A stretch of 64,000 nucleotides of DNA from GCA-002793235 sp965267355 (GTDB taxonomy: Bacteria; Bacteroidota; Bacteroidia; Flavobacteriales_E; Vicingaceae). Position 1 is the stretch's first letter, and every line of letters starts with the position of its first letter. Positions 8,316 to 16,862 of the stretch are shown here, piece by piece. A program made the position numbers and the translations under genes. The DNA is taken from positions 372,001-436,000 of the forward strand of contig OZ253956.1 in NCBI GenBank assembly GCA_965267355.1. The letters run 5' to 3'. Under the pieces are notes generated by a model. That model ran no database searches. It worked only from the letters and a program-made list of their open reading frames with translations, and was not told the origin of the DNA.

Positions 8316-8323
8316 TATATTTG
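8316..8323 (+). promoter_or_regulatory. gyrB -7 promoter box TATATTTG
   Basis: TATATTTG fits TAnnTTTG and lies 59 bases before the gyrB ATG. The resulting leader would include a small hairpin, ACCCC-TTTTT-GGGGT at 8339-8353. No clear -33 TTG is seen. Confidence 0.5.
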
Positions 8324-8382
8324 TTAGACTTGAAAAACACCCCTTTTTGGGGTTAAAAATTAAGAGAAAACAGATATAAAAT

Positions 8383-10332
8383 ATGAGCGAAGAAAACAAG
8401 AAAAATTACGGAGCTGACAGTATTCAGGCACTGGAAGGAATGGAGCATGTTAGAATGCGTCCATCAATGTACATTGGCGATGTTGGAATTAGAGGTTTAC
8501 ATCACTTAGTTTATGAAGTAGTAGATAACTCTATTGATGAGGCCTTAGCTGGACATTGTGATAAGATTGATGTTTGGATAAATGAAGATAATTCTATCGG
8601 TGTTAGGGATAATGGTAGAGGTATTCCTGTAGGTATTCATGCTAAAGAAGGCGTTTCTGCATTACAAGTAGTAATGACCAAAATTGGTGCTGGTGGTAAA
8701 TTTGATAAAGACTCCTATAAAGTTTCAGGTGGATTACACGGTGTAGGTGTTTCTTGTGTTAACGCATTGTCAGAACATTTACATGCTAAAGTTTTTAGAG
8801 ATGGTAAAGTTCATGAACAAGAATATGAGAGAGGTAAGACACTTTATGAGGTAAAAGTAACTGGTGATACTGATGATAGAGGTACAGAAGTAACATTTAA
8901 ACCTGATCATCAAATATTTGAATTAAGAGAGTATAATTACGACACACTTGCAAACAGAATGAGAGAATTGGCATTCCTTAATAAAGGAATTACAATCACT
9001 ATGACTGATAAGCGCGACAAAGATGAGAATGGTGAATTTAAGTCAGAAACGTTCCACTCCGAAGAAGGTCTTTCTGAATTTGTAAAATACATTGATGAAA
9101 CTCGCGAGCAATTAATTGCGGATGTAATCAGCATGGAAGGCGAGAAAAACGGAATCCCTGTTGAAGTAGCAATGGTTTATAACACATCTTATTCAGAGAA
9201 TATACATTCTTATGTAAACAACATTAATACGCACGAAGGTGGTACTCACTTATCTGGTTTTAGAAGAGGTTTAACCAATCAGTTAAAGAAATATGCAGAT
9301 CAATCTGGAATGTTAGACAAATTAAAGTTTGACATTTCTGGAGATGATTTCCGTGAGGGATTAACAGCAATTGTTTCAGTAAAAGTTGCTGAGCCACAAT
9401 TTGAAGGACAAACAAAAACAAAATTAGGTAACAGAGAAGTTACTGCTCCTGTTAGTCAGGCAGTAAGTGAAATGCTAGAGAACTATTTAGAAGAGAATCC
9501 TAATGATGCTAAACAAATAGTTCAGAAAGTAATTTTAGCTGCACAAGCTCGTCATGCTGCTCGTAAAGCTCGTGAAATGGTTCAGCGTAAAAATGTTATG
9601 TCTGGGTCTGGTTTACCGGGTAAACTTTCTGATTGTGCCTCTAAAGATCCAGCAGAATGCGAAATTTACCTAGTTGAGGGGGATTCTGCGGGTGGAACTG
9701 CTAAACAAGGCAGAGATAGACATTTTCAAGCAATTATGCCGCTTAGGGGTAAAATTTTGAATGTTGAGAAAGCCATGCGTCATAAAATATTTGACAATGA
9801 AGAGATTAAGAATATTTATACAGCACTTGGTGTTAAGGTTGGAACAGAAGAAGATGAGAGAGCTTTAAACACAGAAAAATTAAGATATCACAAAATTATC
9901 ATTATGTGTGATGCCGATGTAGATGGATCTCACATTGAGACATTAATTTTAACTTTCTTCTTCAGACATATGAATGAGTTAGTAGAGAAAGGATACATCT
10001 ATATTGCTACTCCTCCATTATATTTAGTTAAGAAGGGGAAAGAGCAACAATACTGTTGGGATGATGACCAACGTGATGCTGCTATCCAGGCAATGAAAGG
10101 TGCAGGTAAAGAAAGTAGTGTGCATGTACAACGTTATAAAGGTTTAGGTGAAATGAATGCTGAACAATTATGGGCAACTACCATGAACCCTGAAAACAGA
10201 ACACTAAGGCAAATTACTATAGAAAATGCTGCTGCTGCAGATCATACCTTCTCAATGCTAATGGGTGATGATGTTCCTCCTCGTAGAGAGTTTATTGAAA
10301 CGAATGCTAAATATGCAAACATTGACTCTTAA
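8383..10332 (+). CDS. gyrB: DNA gyrase subunit B
   Basis: The ATPase subunit of DNA gyrase, which introduces negative supercoils into the chromosome with GyrA. The protein is 649 residues, the short form lacking the extra insertion of E. coli GyrB. The GHKL ATPase motifs are clear: EVVDNSIDEA (45-54), RDNGRGIP (75-82) and SGGLHGVGVS (115-124). The Toprim segment carries YLVEGDSAGG near 430 and the DADVDGSHI metal motif further on. The C-terminus has QRYKGLGEMNAEQLW. MRPSMYIG at the N-terminus is diagnostic. It is monocistronic, with its own promoter box and a strong terminator downstream. gyrA is not in the window. Confidence 0.98.
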   Translation: MSEENKKNYGADSIQALEGMEHVRMRPSMYIGDVGIRGLHHLVYEVVDNSIDEALAGHCDKIDVWINEDNSIGVRDNGRGIPVGIHAKEGVSALQVVMTKIGAGGKFDKDSYKVSGGLHGVGVSCVNALSEHLHAKVFRDGKVHEQEYERGKTLYEVKVTGDTDDRGTEVTFKPDHQIFELREYNYDTLANRMRELAFLNKGITITMTDKRDKDENGEFKSETFHSEEGLSEFVKYIDETREQLIADVISMEGEKNGIPVEVAMVYNTSYSENIHSYVNNINTHEGGTHLSGFRRGLTNQLKKYADQSGMLDKLKFDISGDDFREGLTAIVSVKVAEPQFEGQTKTKLGNREVTAPVSQAVSEMLENYLEENPNDAKQIVQKVILAAQARHAARKAREMVQRKNVMSGSGLPGKLSDCASKDPAECEIYLVEGDSAGGTAKQGRDRHFQAIMPLRGKILNVEKAMRHKIFDNEEIKNIYTALGVKVGTEEDERALNTEKLRYHKIIIMCDADVDGSHIETLILTFFFRHMNELVEKGYIYIATPPLYLVKKGKEQQYCWDDDQRDAAIQAMKGAGKESSVHVQRYKGLGEMNAEQLWATTMNPENRTLRQITIENAAAADHTFSMLMGDDVPPRREFIETNAKYANIDS

Positions 10333-10341
10333 TACTAAATT

Positions 10342-10368
10342 GTCATTCCTAGCTTAACTGGGAATTTC
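10342..10368. repeat. Degenerate palindromic repeat copy after gyrB
   Basis: GTCATTCC (10342-10349) is followed 10 bases later by GGGAATTTC (10360-10368). The same GTCATTCC...GGGAAT.TC arrangement occurs, better conserved, inside aroA (48268-48291, minus strand). This resembles the small palindromic intergenic repeats scattered in many bacterial genomes. Confidence 0.5.
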
Positions 10369-10375
10369 AAATAAC

Positions 10376-10406
10376 AAAAAAAGCCTCAACAATGTTGAGG
10401 CTTTTT
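10376..10406. terminator. Bidirectional terminator between gyrB and DUF4886 gene
   Basis: AAGCCTCAAC (10381-10390) pairs perfectly with GTTGAGGCTT (10394-10403) around a 3-base loop, with A-rich sequence on the left and T-rich on the right. It can therefore stop transcription from both convergent genes. Confidence 0.9.
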
Positions 10407-10428
10407 CATATAAACTAAAAGTTGGGTA

Positions 10429-11679
10429 TTACTCTCTAACTATCTTTCTTCTTAATATCACTTTATCATTATTCATTAACTGAATAAAATACATTCCTTT
10501 TTCAAAGTGAGATAAATCAACTGTAGTATTACTTTGCTCTATCAATAATCTTCCATAAGCATCATAAACCTCAACTTTTGTAAAAGGTTTTTCTGAAACT
10601 ATATTAACAATGTTTTTGGTTGGGTTAGGATAAATTTTTACCTCATCACCTAAATCTATTTCATTAATACCAACAGAATTAACAACTACTGTTTGGCTAA
10701 TGGTATCACTAAAACAACTATCCTCAGAGAAAACAATTAACTCCACATCATAATTTCCATTAGCTGCATAAGTATAATTGGGGTCTTCCAAACTACTGGT
10801 ATTCCCATCATCAAAATTCCAATGGTAATAAACACCATTAACAGAAGCATTAGTAAAGTTGATCGTACTATTTCCAGAAAAATTAAAATCAGCAATCGGA
10901 TGATTGGAATTAATTCTCCATAAATCCATACTATCCAAAACAGTATTAGAAGCAACTGTTTGTATGGTTAATGCATTAGCAGCTGTTACTCCAGAAGGAA
11001 TGTAAGTAGAACCTACACATGATTTTTGAAACAGAGTAACATAATGCACACATGCTGCTAAATAACTACCATTTATGTTTGCATGACTCCCATCGCCTGA
11101 ATATAAATGAATGGAAGGAAAACTATCTCTCATAGCTTTCCATGCTACCCCAACAGGAGAAACAGTAGCATTATTAGTATCGGCCATCCACATGTACATT
11201 TCTCTTAATTCTTGCTGCATTCCTGCATAAGTACAAACTGGTGGATGTTGTCCGCAAAAAGAAGCATCACCATTTTCCCTGCCCCAAGTCATGTAAAAAA
11301 TTGTTTCGGTACAAGGGTTATTGGCTTTAATCATATTGTTTAAAGTAATACTATGTGGCATGCAGTAATCCTGACCCGTAATGGATTGAGGCAATGCAGG
11401 AATTTGACTTTGCTCTTGTAGAAAAACATAATCCCAAGGCTGAGCGTTAATCTTTGCTATAGTAGTTGAGTTGGTAGTATGAGCATTAAAATAATGTCCT
11501 CCTGGCGTATTTTGATCTTTAGTTATACTATCTCCAAAGCTCCACGCGATATTTTGAACTAAACCAGGAACATTATTACCATTTGTATAACTATTTCCTA
11601 AAAACAATACTTTTTTAGGTTGCGCTGCTACCCCCCCTGCAATCAAAAAACAAATACTAACAACTAAAATCTTTTTCAT
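10429..11679 (-). CDS. DUF4886 (SGNH-like) protein with PKD and T9SS type A domains
   Basis: A 416-residue exported protein from the ATG at 11679, chosen because it begins the signal peptide MKKILVVSICFLIAGG. Residues about 20-245 look like the SGNH-hydrolase-like DUF4886 family: KVLFLGNSYTNGNNVP holds the candidate block-I serine, with WDYVFLQEQSQIPA and a late GDGSHANINGSYLAA histidine block. A PKD domain follows (YHWNFDDGNTSSLEDPNYTY). The last 80 residues are a type A sorting domain (VKIYPNPTKNIVNI, FEKGMYFIQL). It is likely a secreted esterase or carbohydrate-active enzyme; the substrate is unknown. An upstream in-frame ATG at 11703 adds eight residues and is less likely. Confidence 0.85.
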   Translation of the reverse strand: MKKILVVSICFLIAGGVAAQPKKVLFLGNSYTNGNNVPGLVQNIAWSFGDSITKDQNTPGGHYFNAHTTNSTTIAKINAQPWDYVFLQEQSQIPALPQSITGQDYCMPHSITLNNMIKANNPCTETIFYMTWGRENGDASFCGQHPPVCTYAGMQQELREMYMWMADTNNATVSPVGVAWKAMRDSFPSIHLYSGDGSHANINGSYLAACVHYVTLFQKSCVGSTYIPSGVTAANALTIQTVASNTVLDSMDLWRINSNHPIADFNFSGNSTINFTNASVNGVYYHWNFDDGNTSSLEDPNYTYAANGNYDVELIVFSEDSCFSDTISQTVVVNSVGINEIDLGDEVKIYPNPTKNIVNIVSEKPFTKVEVYDAYGRLLIEQSNTTVDLSHFEKGMYFIQLMNNDKVILRRKIVRE

Positions 11680-11768
11680 TTTATTCTTATTGATTTTAAA
11701 CAAAACGAATTATCGACTAAAAGGAAGCCTAAAGAATTATAACAAAATAGAGCATTATTGTAATGCTA

Positions 11769-12491
11769 TCATTTCTTCTCTGATTTTTTCTTTTCCTTGT
11801 CGTAGTCTAGCTTACTACCCCAAAAACGCATTTGCTGCATTGCCCAGCTAATTCTTTTATTAAGGTAAGCACTTGGACGCTTAGCATTAAATTTAATTGG
11901 ATTTGGCAATGTAACTGCAATGGTGGCAGCTTGTCGTTTAGTTAAATCTTTAGCTGATTTATTAAAATAGGCTTTAGAAGCTGCTTCAGCTCCATATATC
12001 CCATCTCCCATTTCAATAACATTTAGATACACTTCCATAATTCGTTGTTTACTCCAAAACAGCTCAATTAAAAATGTAAAATACACTTCAAACCCTTTTC
12101 TAACCCAGCTTCTACTTGGCCACAAAAACACATTTTTAGCCACTTGCTGACTAATAGTACTTGCGCCCCTTTTTCGTTTATTAGTTTTGTTGTGTTTAAT
12201 GGCTTTTTCGATGGCACCAAAATCAAACCCATTATGTTTTAAATAGTTTTGGTCTTCGGTACAAACTACAGCCAATTGTAAATGAGGCGATAATTCTTCA
12301 AGAGGAGCCCAGTCTTTATCCAACTTCATCTCTTTACCATCCACCTTTTGCTCTACACACCTAATTACCATTAAAGGAGTAATTGGTATAGGCACCCAAC
12401 GAAAAACAATAACTGAAACGATACTAATGATTAAAAACCACAACGAAAGTTTCCAAATAAACCTCCAAATTTTGGAAAGCAGTTTTTTCAT
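11769..12491 (-). CDS. mtgA: Monofunctional peptidoglycan glycosyltransferase
   Basis: A 240-residue GT51 enzyme that polymerises lipid II into glycan strands without a transpeptidase domain. One N-terminal membrane helix (about 15-32) anchors it. The catalytic motifs are: VVCTEDQNYLKHNGFD with catalytic Glu79, RGASTISQQVAKN (108-120), RKGFEVYFTFLIE and IMEVYLNVIEMGDGIYGAE. The N-terminus after the helix (VPIPITPLMVIRC) matches MtgA proteins. It lies 11 bases downstream of a conserved secreted-protein gene on the same strand, so the two are likely co-transcribed. Length is normal. Confidence 0.95.
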   Translation of the reverse strand: MKKLLSKIWRFIWKLSLWFLIISIVSVIVFRWVPIPITPLMVIRCVEQKVDGKEMKLDKDWAPLEELSPHLQLAVVCTEDQNYLKHNGFDFGAIEKAIKHNKTNKRKRGASTISQQVAKNVFLWPSRSWVRKGFEVYFTFLIELFWSKQRIMEVYLNVIEMGDGIYGAEAASKAYFNKSAKDLTKRQAATIAVTLPNPIKFNAKRPSAYLNKRISWAMQQMRFWGSKLDYDKEKKKSEKK

Positions 12492-12502
12492 TTAAAGCTA
12501 TA

Positions 12503-13762
12503 CTAAGTTTTCTGCTTTTTCTTTTTAGCGGCAGGAAAAAGAATATTGTTTAAGATTAAACGGTAGCCAGGATCATTGGGATGTAAATTCAAATCTGTTG
12601 GTGGGTCACCAACCATGTGTTGGTAGTCTGCTGGATCATGTCCTCCATAAAAAGTCCAGGTTCCTTTACCCATCTCACCGTGTATGTATTTGGCAGAGTT
12701 TAACGATTTATTTTCACCCATTACCAAAGTACTTGATTTTAAAAATTGTTTGTTGTAGCCTGTTGTTTGCCCATAAAAACCATTTACAATTTGCGTATGA
12801 TTTTGGCATAACATGGTAGGTACAATATCCCATTTTGCAGAAAATTCAAACAAAGTAAAATTGTCAATATTTTTTGGTGTTTTCACATGAATTGGAGTGG
12901 CATCTATATTAGAAAATTCATACTCCATTGGGTTAGTTTTTAATGTAAAATCTTTAAAAGCGAAAGTTTTACTATAATCTAATTTTGAGTTGTAATCCGA
13001 TGTTGAACCATCTCCATCAAACATAGCTTCACAAATATCTACTCCTTCAGCAGCCAAAGCAATATCTAACGCATCAGTACCAGAGCACATCGCGAACAAA
13101 AACCCACCACCCAGAGTAAACTCCTTAATACTTTTTGCAACAGCCAGTTTTAACTGAGAAACTTTTGTAAAGCCTAAACGAGCTGCTGTTTCTTCATTAT
13201 ATCTTACTTGTTCTTTGTACCAAGCATGATTTCTGTAGTGTGCGTAAAACTTCCCATACTGACCAGTAAAATCCTCATGGTGCAAATGCAACCAATCGTA
13301 TTTAGGCAAACTTCCTGTAATAATTTCATCATCATAAACTACATCATAAGGTATTTCAGCATAGGTTAATACCAAAGTAACTGCATCGTCCCAAGGCTGT
13401 TTGTTTTTAGGTGAGTAAACTGCAACTTTTGGAGCTTTCTCCAATTTTACTACATCCATGTTTATTTCTGGGTCAGCAATTTCATGCAATATTGCTGTAG
13501 ATTTAGCATCTGCTATTACCTCAAAAGAAACGCCTCTAATGATTAGTTCCTCCTCAATTGCTTTTACGTGTTTCATCATAAAACTACCACCACGGTAATT
13601 CAGTAACCAATCAATTTCCAGATTATTTTCTAACACCCAATAAGCTATTCCATAAGCTTTTAAATGGTTTTTTTGAGTATGATCCATTGGTATAAGCAAA
13701 TGAGTAGCATTTGCTTGAATGACAAAAAAACCAATGAGTATGAAAACAAAAATCCGCTTCAT
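12503..13762 (-). CDS. Conserved Bacteroidota secreted protein (often mislabelled asparagine synthetase B)
   Basis: A 419-residue exported protein with a signal peptide ending at QANA. I recognise the N-terminal block HLLIPMDHTQKNHLKAYGIA followed by LLNYRGGSF from a Bacteroidota family that databases often call 'asparagine synthetase B'. Nothing here supports that label: there is no N-terminal Cys, no glutaminase domain and no SGGLDSS pyrophosphatase loop. A segment resembling class I amidotransferase-like or DUF4159 folds is visible: YDWLHLHHEDFTG, then LGGGFLFAMCSGTDALDIAL with a Cys in a nucleophile-elbow-like position. The C-terminus (KGTWTFYGGHDPADYQH) is also conserved-looking. It precedes mtgA by 11 bases, suggesting a cell-wall or periplasmic role; that is inference. 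Confidence 0.75.
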   Translation of the reverse strand: MKRIFVFILIGFFVIQANATHLLIPMDHTQKNHLKAYGIAYWVLENNLEIDWLLNYRGGSFMMKHVKAIEEELIIRGVSFEVIADAKSTAILHEIADPEINMDVVKLEKAPKVAVYSPKNKQPWDDAVTLVLTYAEIPYDVVYDDEIITGSLPKYDWLHLHHEDFTGQYGKFYAHYRNHAWYKEQVRYNEETAARLGFTKVSQLKLAVAKSIKEFTLGGGFLFAMCSGTDALDIALAAEGVDICEAMFDGDGSTSDYNSKLDYSKTFAFKDFTLKTNPMEYEFSNIDATPIHVKTPKNIDNFTLFEFSAKWDIVPTMLCQNHTQIVNGFYGQTTGYNKQFLKSSTLVMGENKSLNSAKYIHGEMGKGTWTFYGGHDPADYQHMVGDPPTDLNLHPNDPGYRLILNNILFPAAKKKKQKT

Positions 13763-13841
13763 AAGCTAAAATTAAGGATTTTTAAAAGATTCCGATTTTC
13801 AGCGGGGTAGTAACTTAATACAATTAAAGTGTTTAGCTTAA

Positions 13842-15425
13842 CTAAAACGGTGGATTATCGTCTAAATTGTCATCACCACCATAATCAAATGGTTCATCAT
13901 CATCTATATCATTCATTTTAGATGATTTGGTAATGGTATTATCATCATCAAAATCTTCACCTACAGGCATAGTAGCAAAGTTACCTCCATCCAGCTCGTC
14001 AAAATCACCCAATCCTTTTTCTAAATCCTGGAATTTAGCCAGTTGATTGATGAATTTCAACTGAACATCACAAACTGAACCGTTACGGTGTTTGGCAATA
14101 ATTACATTAGCTACCCCTTGAGTTGAATTACCATCTTCATCATGGGTTAAACCATAATATTCTGGACGGTGAATAAACTGAACCATATCTGCATCCTGCT
14201 CAATAGAACCGGATTCACGTAAATCAGAAAGCATAGGTTTTTTATCTCCACCTCTGGTTTCAACCGCTCTACTTAATTGTGATAATGCCAATACCGGTAT
14301 ATTTAATTCTTTGGCAATACTTTTTAAAGAACGAGAAATAGTGCTTATTTCCTGCTCACGATTTCCTCCACTTTTACCATCTCCACCAGCTGTCATTAAC
14401 TGCAAATAATCAATTATCAACAACTGAATATCGTGCTGTGCTTTTAATCTTCTAGCTTTGGCTCTTAATTCAAAAACAGAAAGCCCAGGTGTATCGTCAA
14501 TAAAAATTGGAGCTTCTGATAATTTATCAATCTTAGCGTGAATTTGATGGATTTCATCATCACGTAAATTACCACTTCTTAATTTTTCAGAAGATATTTC
14601 TGACTCTGCTGAAACCAGTCTGGTTACCAACTGAACTGAAGACATCTCTAAAGAGAAAAATGCAACTGGCTGCCCAAAATCTACCGCTGCATTTCTTGCT
14701 AAAGAAAGTACATAAGAAGTTTTACCCATAGCTGGTCGAGCAGCAATAATTACCAAATCAGAAGGTTGCCAGCCCGAAGTTACTCTATCTAAAGCTGTAA
14801 AACCAGATTGAACACCTGTTACGCCTGTTTCTTTACCTTTAGCCTCCTCAATTTGGGTAATTGATTGACGAATTAAATCTGACATGGTTTCGTAATTCTT
14901 ACGAATGTTACCCTCAGCCACCGAAAACAAACTAGATTCAGCTTTATCTAATAAAGTAAAAACATCAGTAGTTTCATCATAAGCATCAGTTATAATTTGC
15001 GATGAAATACTGATTAACTCTCGTTGAATATATTTTTGTGCAATAATTCGAGCATGGTACTCAATGTTAGCTGCAGAAGCTACTCTGTTTGTCAACTGAG
15101 TAATGTAATACGGTCCTCCTACTATTTCTAACTCTCCACGCTGTTTCAACTCATTAGTTACTGTTAAAATATCAACAGGTTCTGAGCGCTGAAACAAATC
15201 CTGAATTGCGGCAAATATCTTTTGATGAGCTTCTTTGTAAAAACTTTTAGGTTGCAGAATATCTATCGCTGCATTTACTGCATCCTTTTCTAACATTAAT
15301 GCTCCCAAAACAGCTTCTTCTAAATCTAAAGCCTGAGGTGGCAACTTACCATGTTCTAAATTCTGAGAAATTGGAATAGGTTTTCTTACACGTTTTCTTT
15401 GGGGTATTTTATCTGCTTCTGCCAT
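13842..15425 (-). CDS. dnaB: Replicative DNA helicase DnaB
   Basis: The hexameric helicase that unwinds the replication fork. At 527 residues it is slightly longer than E. coli DnaB because of an acidic C-terminal tail (DDDNTITKSS, DDDEPFDYGGDDN). The N-terminal domain starts about residue 25 (LPPQALDLEEAVLGALMLEK). The RecA-like core has Walker A ARPAMGKT (229-236), FFSLEMS, IIDYLQLM (Walker B) and LSQLSRAVETR. No intein is present. A TAACTTTG promoter box lies only five bases before the ATG. The gene is last to be transcribed before the 79-base gap preceding the secreted-protein gene; no terminator is visible. Confidence 0.97.
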   Translation of the reverse strand: MAEADKIPQRKRVRKPIPISQNLEHGKLPPQALDLEEAVLGALMLEKDAVNAAIDILQPKSFYKEAHQKIFAAIQDLFQRSEPVDILTVTNELKQRGELEIVGGPYYITQLTNRVASAANIEYHARIIAQKYIQRELISISSQIITDAYDETTDVFTLLDKAESSLFSVAEGNIRKNYETMSDLIRQSITQIEEAKGKETGVTGVQSGFTALDRVTSGWQPSDLVIIAARPAMGKTSYVLSLARNAAVDFGQPVAFFSLEMSSVQLVTRLVSAESEISSEKLRSGNLRDDEIHQIHAKIDKLSEAPIFIDDTPGLSVFELRAKARRLKAQHDIQLLIIDYLQLMTAGGDGKSGGNREQEISTISRSLKSIAKELNIPVLALSQLSRAVETRGGDKKPMLSDLRESGSIEQDADMVQFIHRPEYYGLTHDEDGNSTQGVANVIIAKHRNGSVCDVQLKFINQLAKFQDLEKGLGDFDELDGGNFATMPVGEDFDDDNTITKSSKMNDIDDDEPFDYGGDDNLDDNPPF

Positions 15426-15430
15426 GGTCT

Positions 15431-15438
15431 CAAAGTTA
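15431..15438 (-). promoter_or_regulatory. dnaB -7 promoter box TAACTTTG
   Basis: On the minus strand TAACTTTG (TAnnTTTG) is separated from the dnaB ATG by five bases (AGACC), which predicts transcription starting at or within a base or two of the start codon. Confidence 0.55.
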
Positions 15439-15531
15439 CAAATGGTGTCAAAAAAAGGTGGGAAATACCACCTAAAAATTGCTAATAGTTGTGAACTAAA
15501 TTAAACAATTAGTTACTAGACAATTAACAGC

Positions 15532-15551
15532 TTATCAACTTATTATCAACA
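15532..15551 (+). promoter_or_regulatory. Two DnaA-box-like 9-mers upstream of dnaB
   Basis: TTATCAACT (15532-15540) and TTATCAACA (15543-15551) lie in tandem in the divergent region before dnaB. They differ from TTATCCACA at two and one positions. They may let DnaA influence dnaB, or be chance in AT-rich DNA. Confidence 0.3.
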
Positions 15552-15581
15552 TATTTTCACTAAAAATCTTAACTTTATTAA

Positions 15582-16862
15582 ATGAACCTCAAACAAACCA
15601 TTTTTATTACTTTTATTATTACTTGTTTTTGGTCTTGCTCAAAAGATAAAGATAACTTTAGACCTACCATCAGCATTACCAGTCCTACCCACCAACAAAA
15701 TATAAGTGGTACTGACACTCTGCAAATCATTGCCGAATTTAAAGATGACCAAAACTTAGAAAGTTTACAAGTGTTTTTAAAGGATGAAAACAATAATGTA
15801 GTGTTATCATCAATCAGTAAAAATCCCAATACTAAAACATACCAATTAAACGAATGGTTTTTTTTTGATGACATTCATCTGCCGTCAGGGCAGTATTATT
15901 TTACTTTTAAAGCATCTGATGGAGAGAACACTACTATAGAGACTGTTGACATATGGTATGATGAACAGTCTAAGCAAAGACTAGGAGTTTTTATTGCCGA
16001 TAATACTGGCAGTAATACCAATATCACATTGTTAGACAATGCTTACAACGCTTCTTTCTACAATAATTATTCAGGCGATTTTTTAAAAATGACTGTCAAC
16101 TCTTTTGAACAACAATTACTCATTTCTTCTAACAGTTCTAAAACTGTTATGGCTGCAAATCTATTAACAGGTGGCAATGTTGCATGGACTGACGTTTCTA
16201 ATTTTAATATTACTGGATTTCTAGCTACTGAAGATTTTAATTATGCTGGGTTATATGACGGAAATTTGAAGCGATACAACACTAACGGAGCATTTAATTT
16301 TCATGGCACTGCCAACTTAAATTTTTATATTGAGGAAATTGGAACACACAACAATTATTTAATTACTGAACAAAAAAATATAAGCAATAGTAATGTTCAA
16401 CTGGTATTAAGCTGGCTTTCCACAGGTGCTCAGGTTTCTCAAACTGCAATTAATGAAGATATCCTCAAAATGTACAGTATTGATGCGAATACTTTAGCTC
16501 TATTCACTAACGATGCTGTGCCTGCTGGAAACTTAATTTTTTATTATTTCTCTACTGGCTTAACTAACTCACCTTTTAACATTAATACTGGTGAGATTGA
16601 TGATTGTGAAGAAATATCTACAGGTATTTACCTGTTAGCAGAAAACGGCAACCTTACAACAATTAATGTTGTAAGTTTTTCAAAAGCTCCCTACTTAAAT
16701 GGAGTTAATGCCAATCTAATAAAGTACGATTATTTTACCAACGAATTATTTGTGGTAGATGGAAATCAATTAACCATTTATGATTACACCTCTAAATCCG
16801 TCAAAGGAAACTATACTCATAGTGCCCCTATTTTAGATTTAGATTTTTGGTACAACAAGTAG
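15582..16862 (+). CDS. Large lipoprotein with Ig-like N-terminus, function unknown
   Basis: A 426-residue lipoprotein (CFWSC, lipidated Cys19). Residues about 27-125 read as an Ig-like or cadherin-like domain: PTISITSPTHQQNISGTD, SLQVFLKDENNN, then the closing FTFKASDGENTTIETVDIWY. The remaining 300 residues are repetitive strands with frequent Asn and Tyr (LLTGGNVAWTDVSNF, TGEIDDCEEISTGIYLLAEN, YTSKSVKGNY), consistent with a six- or seven-bladed beta-propeller; this is inference from spacing, not from a family match. It ends one base before the convergent accA gene. It resembles DUF-type SusE/fibronectin-like surface lipoproteins only in general layout. Confidence 0.7.
   Translation: MNLKQTIFITFIITCFWSCSKDKDNFRPTISITSPTHQQNISGTDTLQIIAEFKDDQNLESLQVFLKDENNNVVLSSISKNPNTKTYQLNEWFFFDDIHLPSGQYYFTFKASDGENTTIETVDIWYDEQSKQRLGVFIADNTGSNTNITLLDNAYNASFYNNYSGDFLKMTVNSFEQQLLISSNSSKTVMAANLLTGGNVAWTDVSNFNITGFLATEDFNYAGLYDGNLKRYNTNGAFNFHGTANLNFYIEEIGTHNNYLITEQKNISNSNVQLVLSWLSTGAQVSQTAINEDILKMYSIDANTLALFTNDAVPAGNLIFYYFSTGLTNSPFNINTGEIDDCEEISTGIYLLAENGNLTTINVVSFSKAPYLNGVNANLIKYDYFTNELFVVDGNQLTIYDYTSKSVKGNYTHSAPILDLDFWYNK

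Noticed and set aside
12503..13762. Annotation as asparagine synthetase
   Set aside because: No catalytic Cys at the N-terminus, no glutaminase or SGGxDS loop, and a signal peptide is present.
15426..15581. Replication origin near dnaB
   Set aside because: Only two imperfect DnaA-like boxes; no box cluster, dnaA gene or AT-rich unwinding repeats can be argued.
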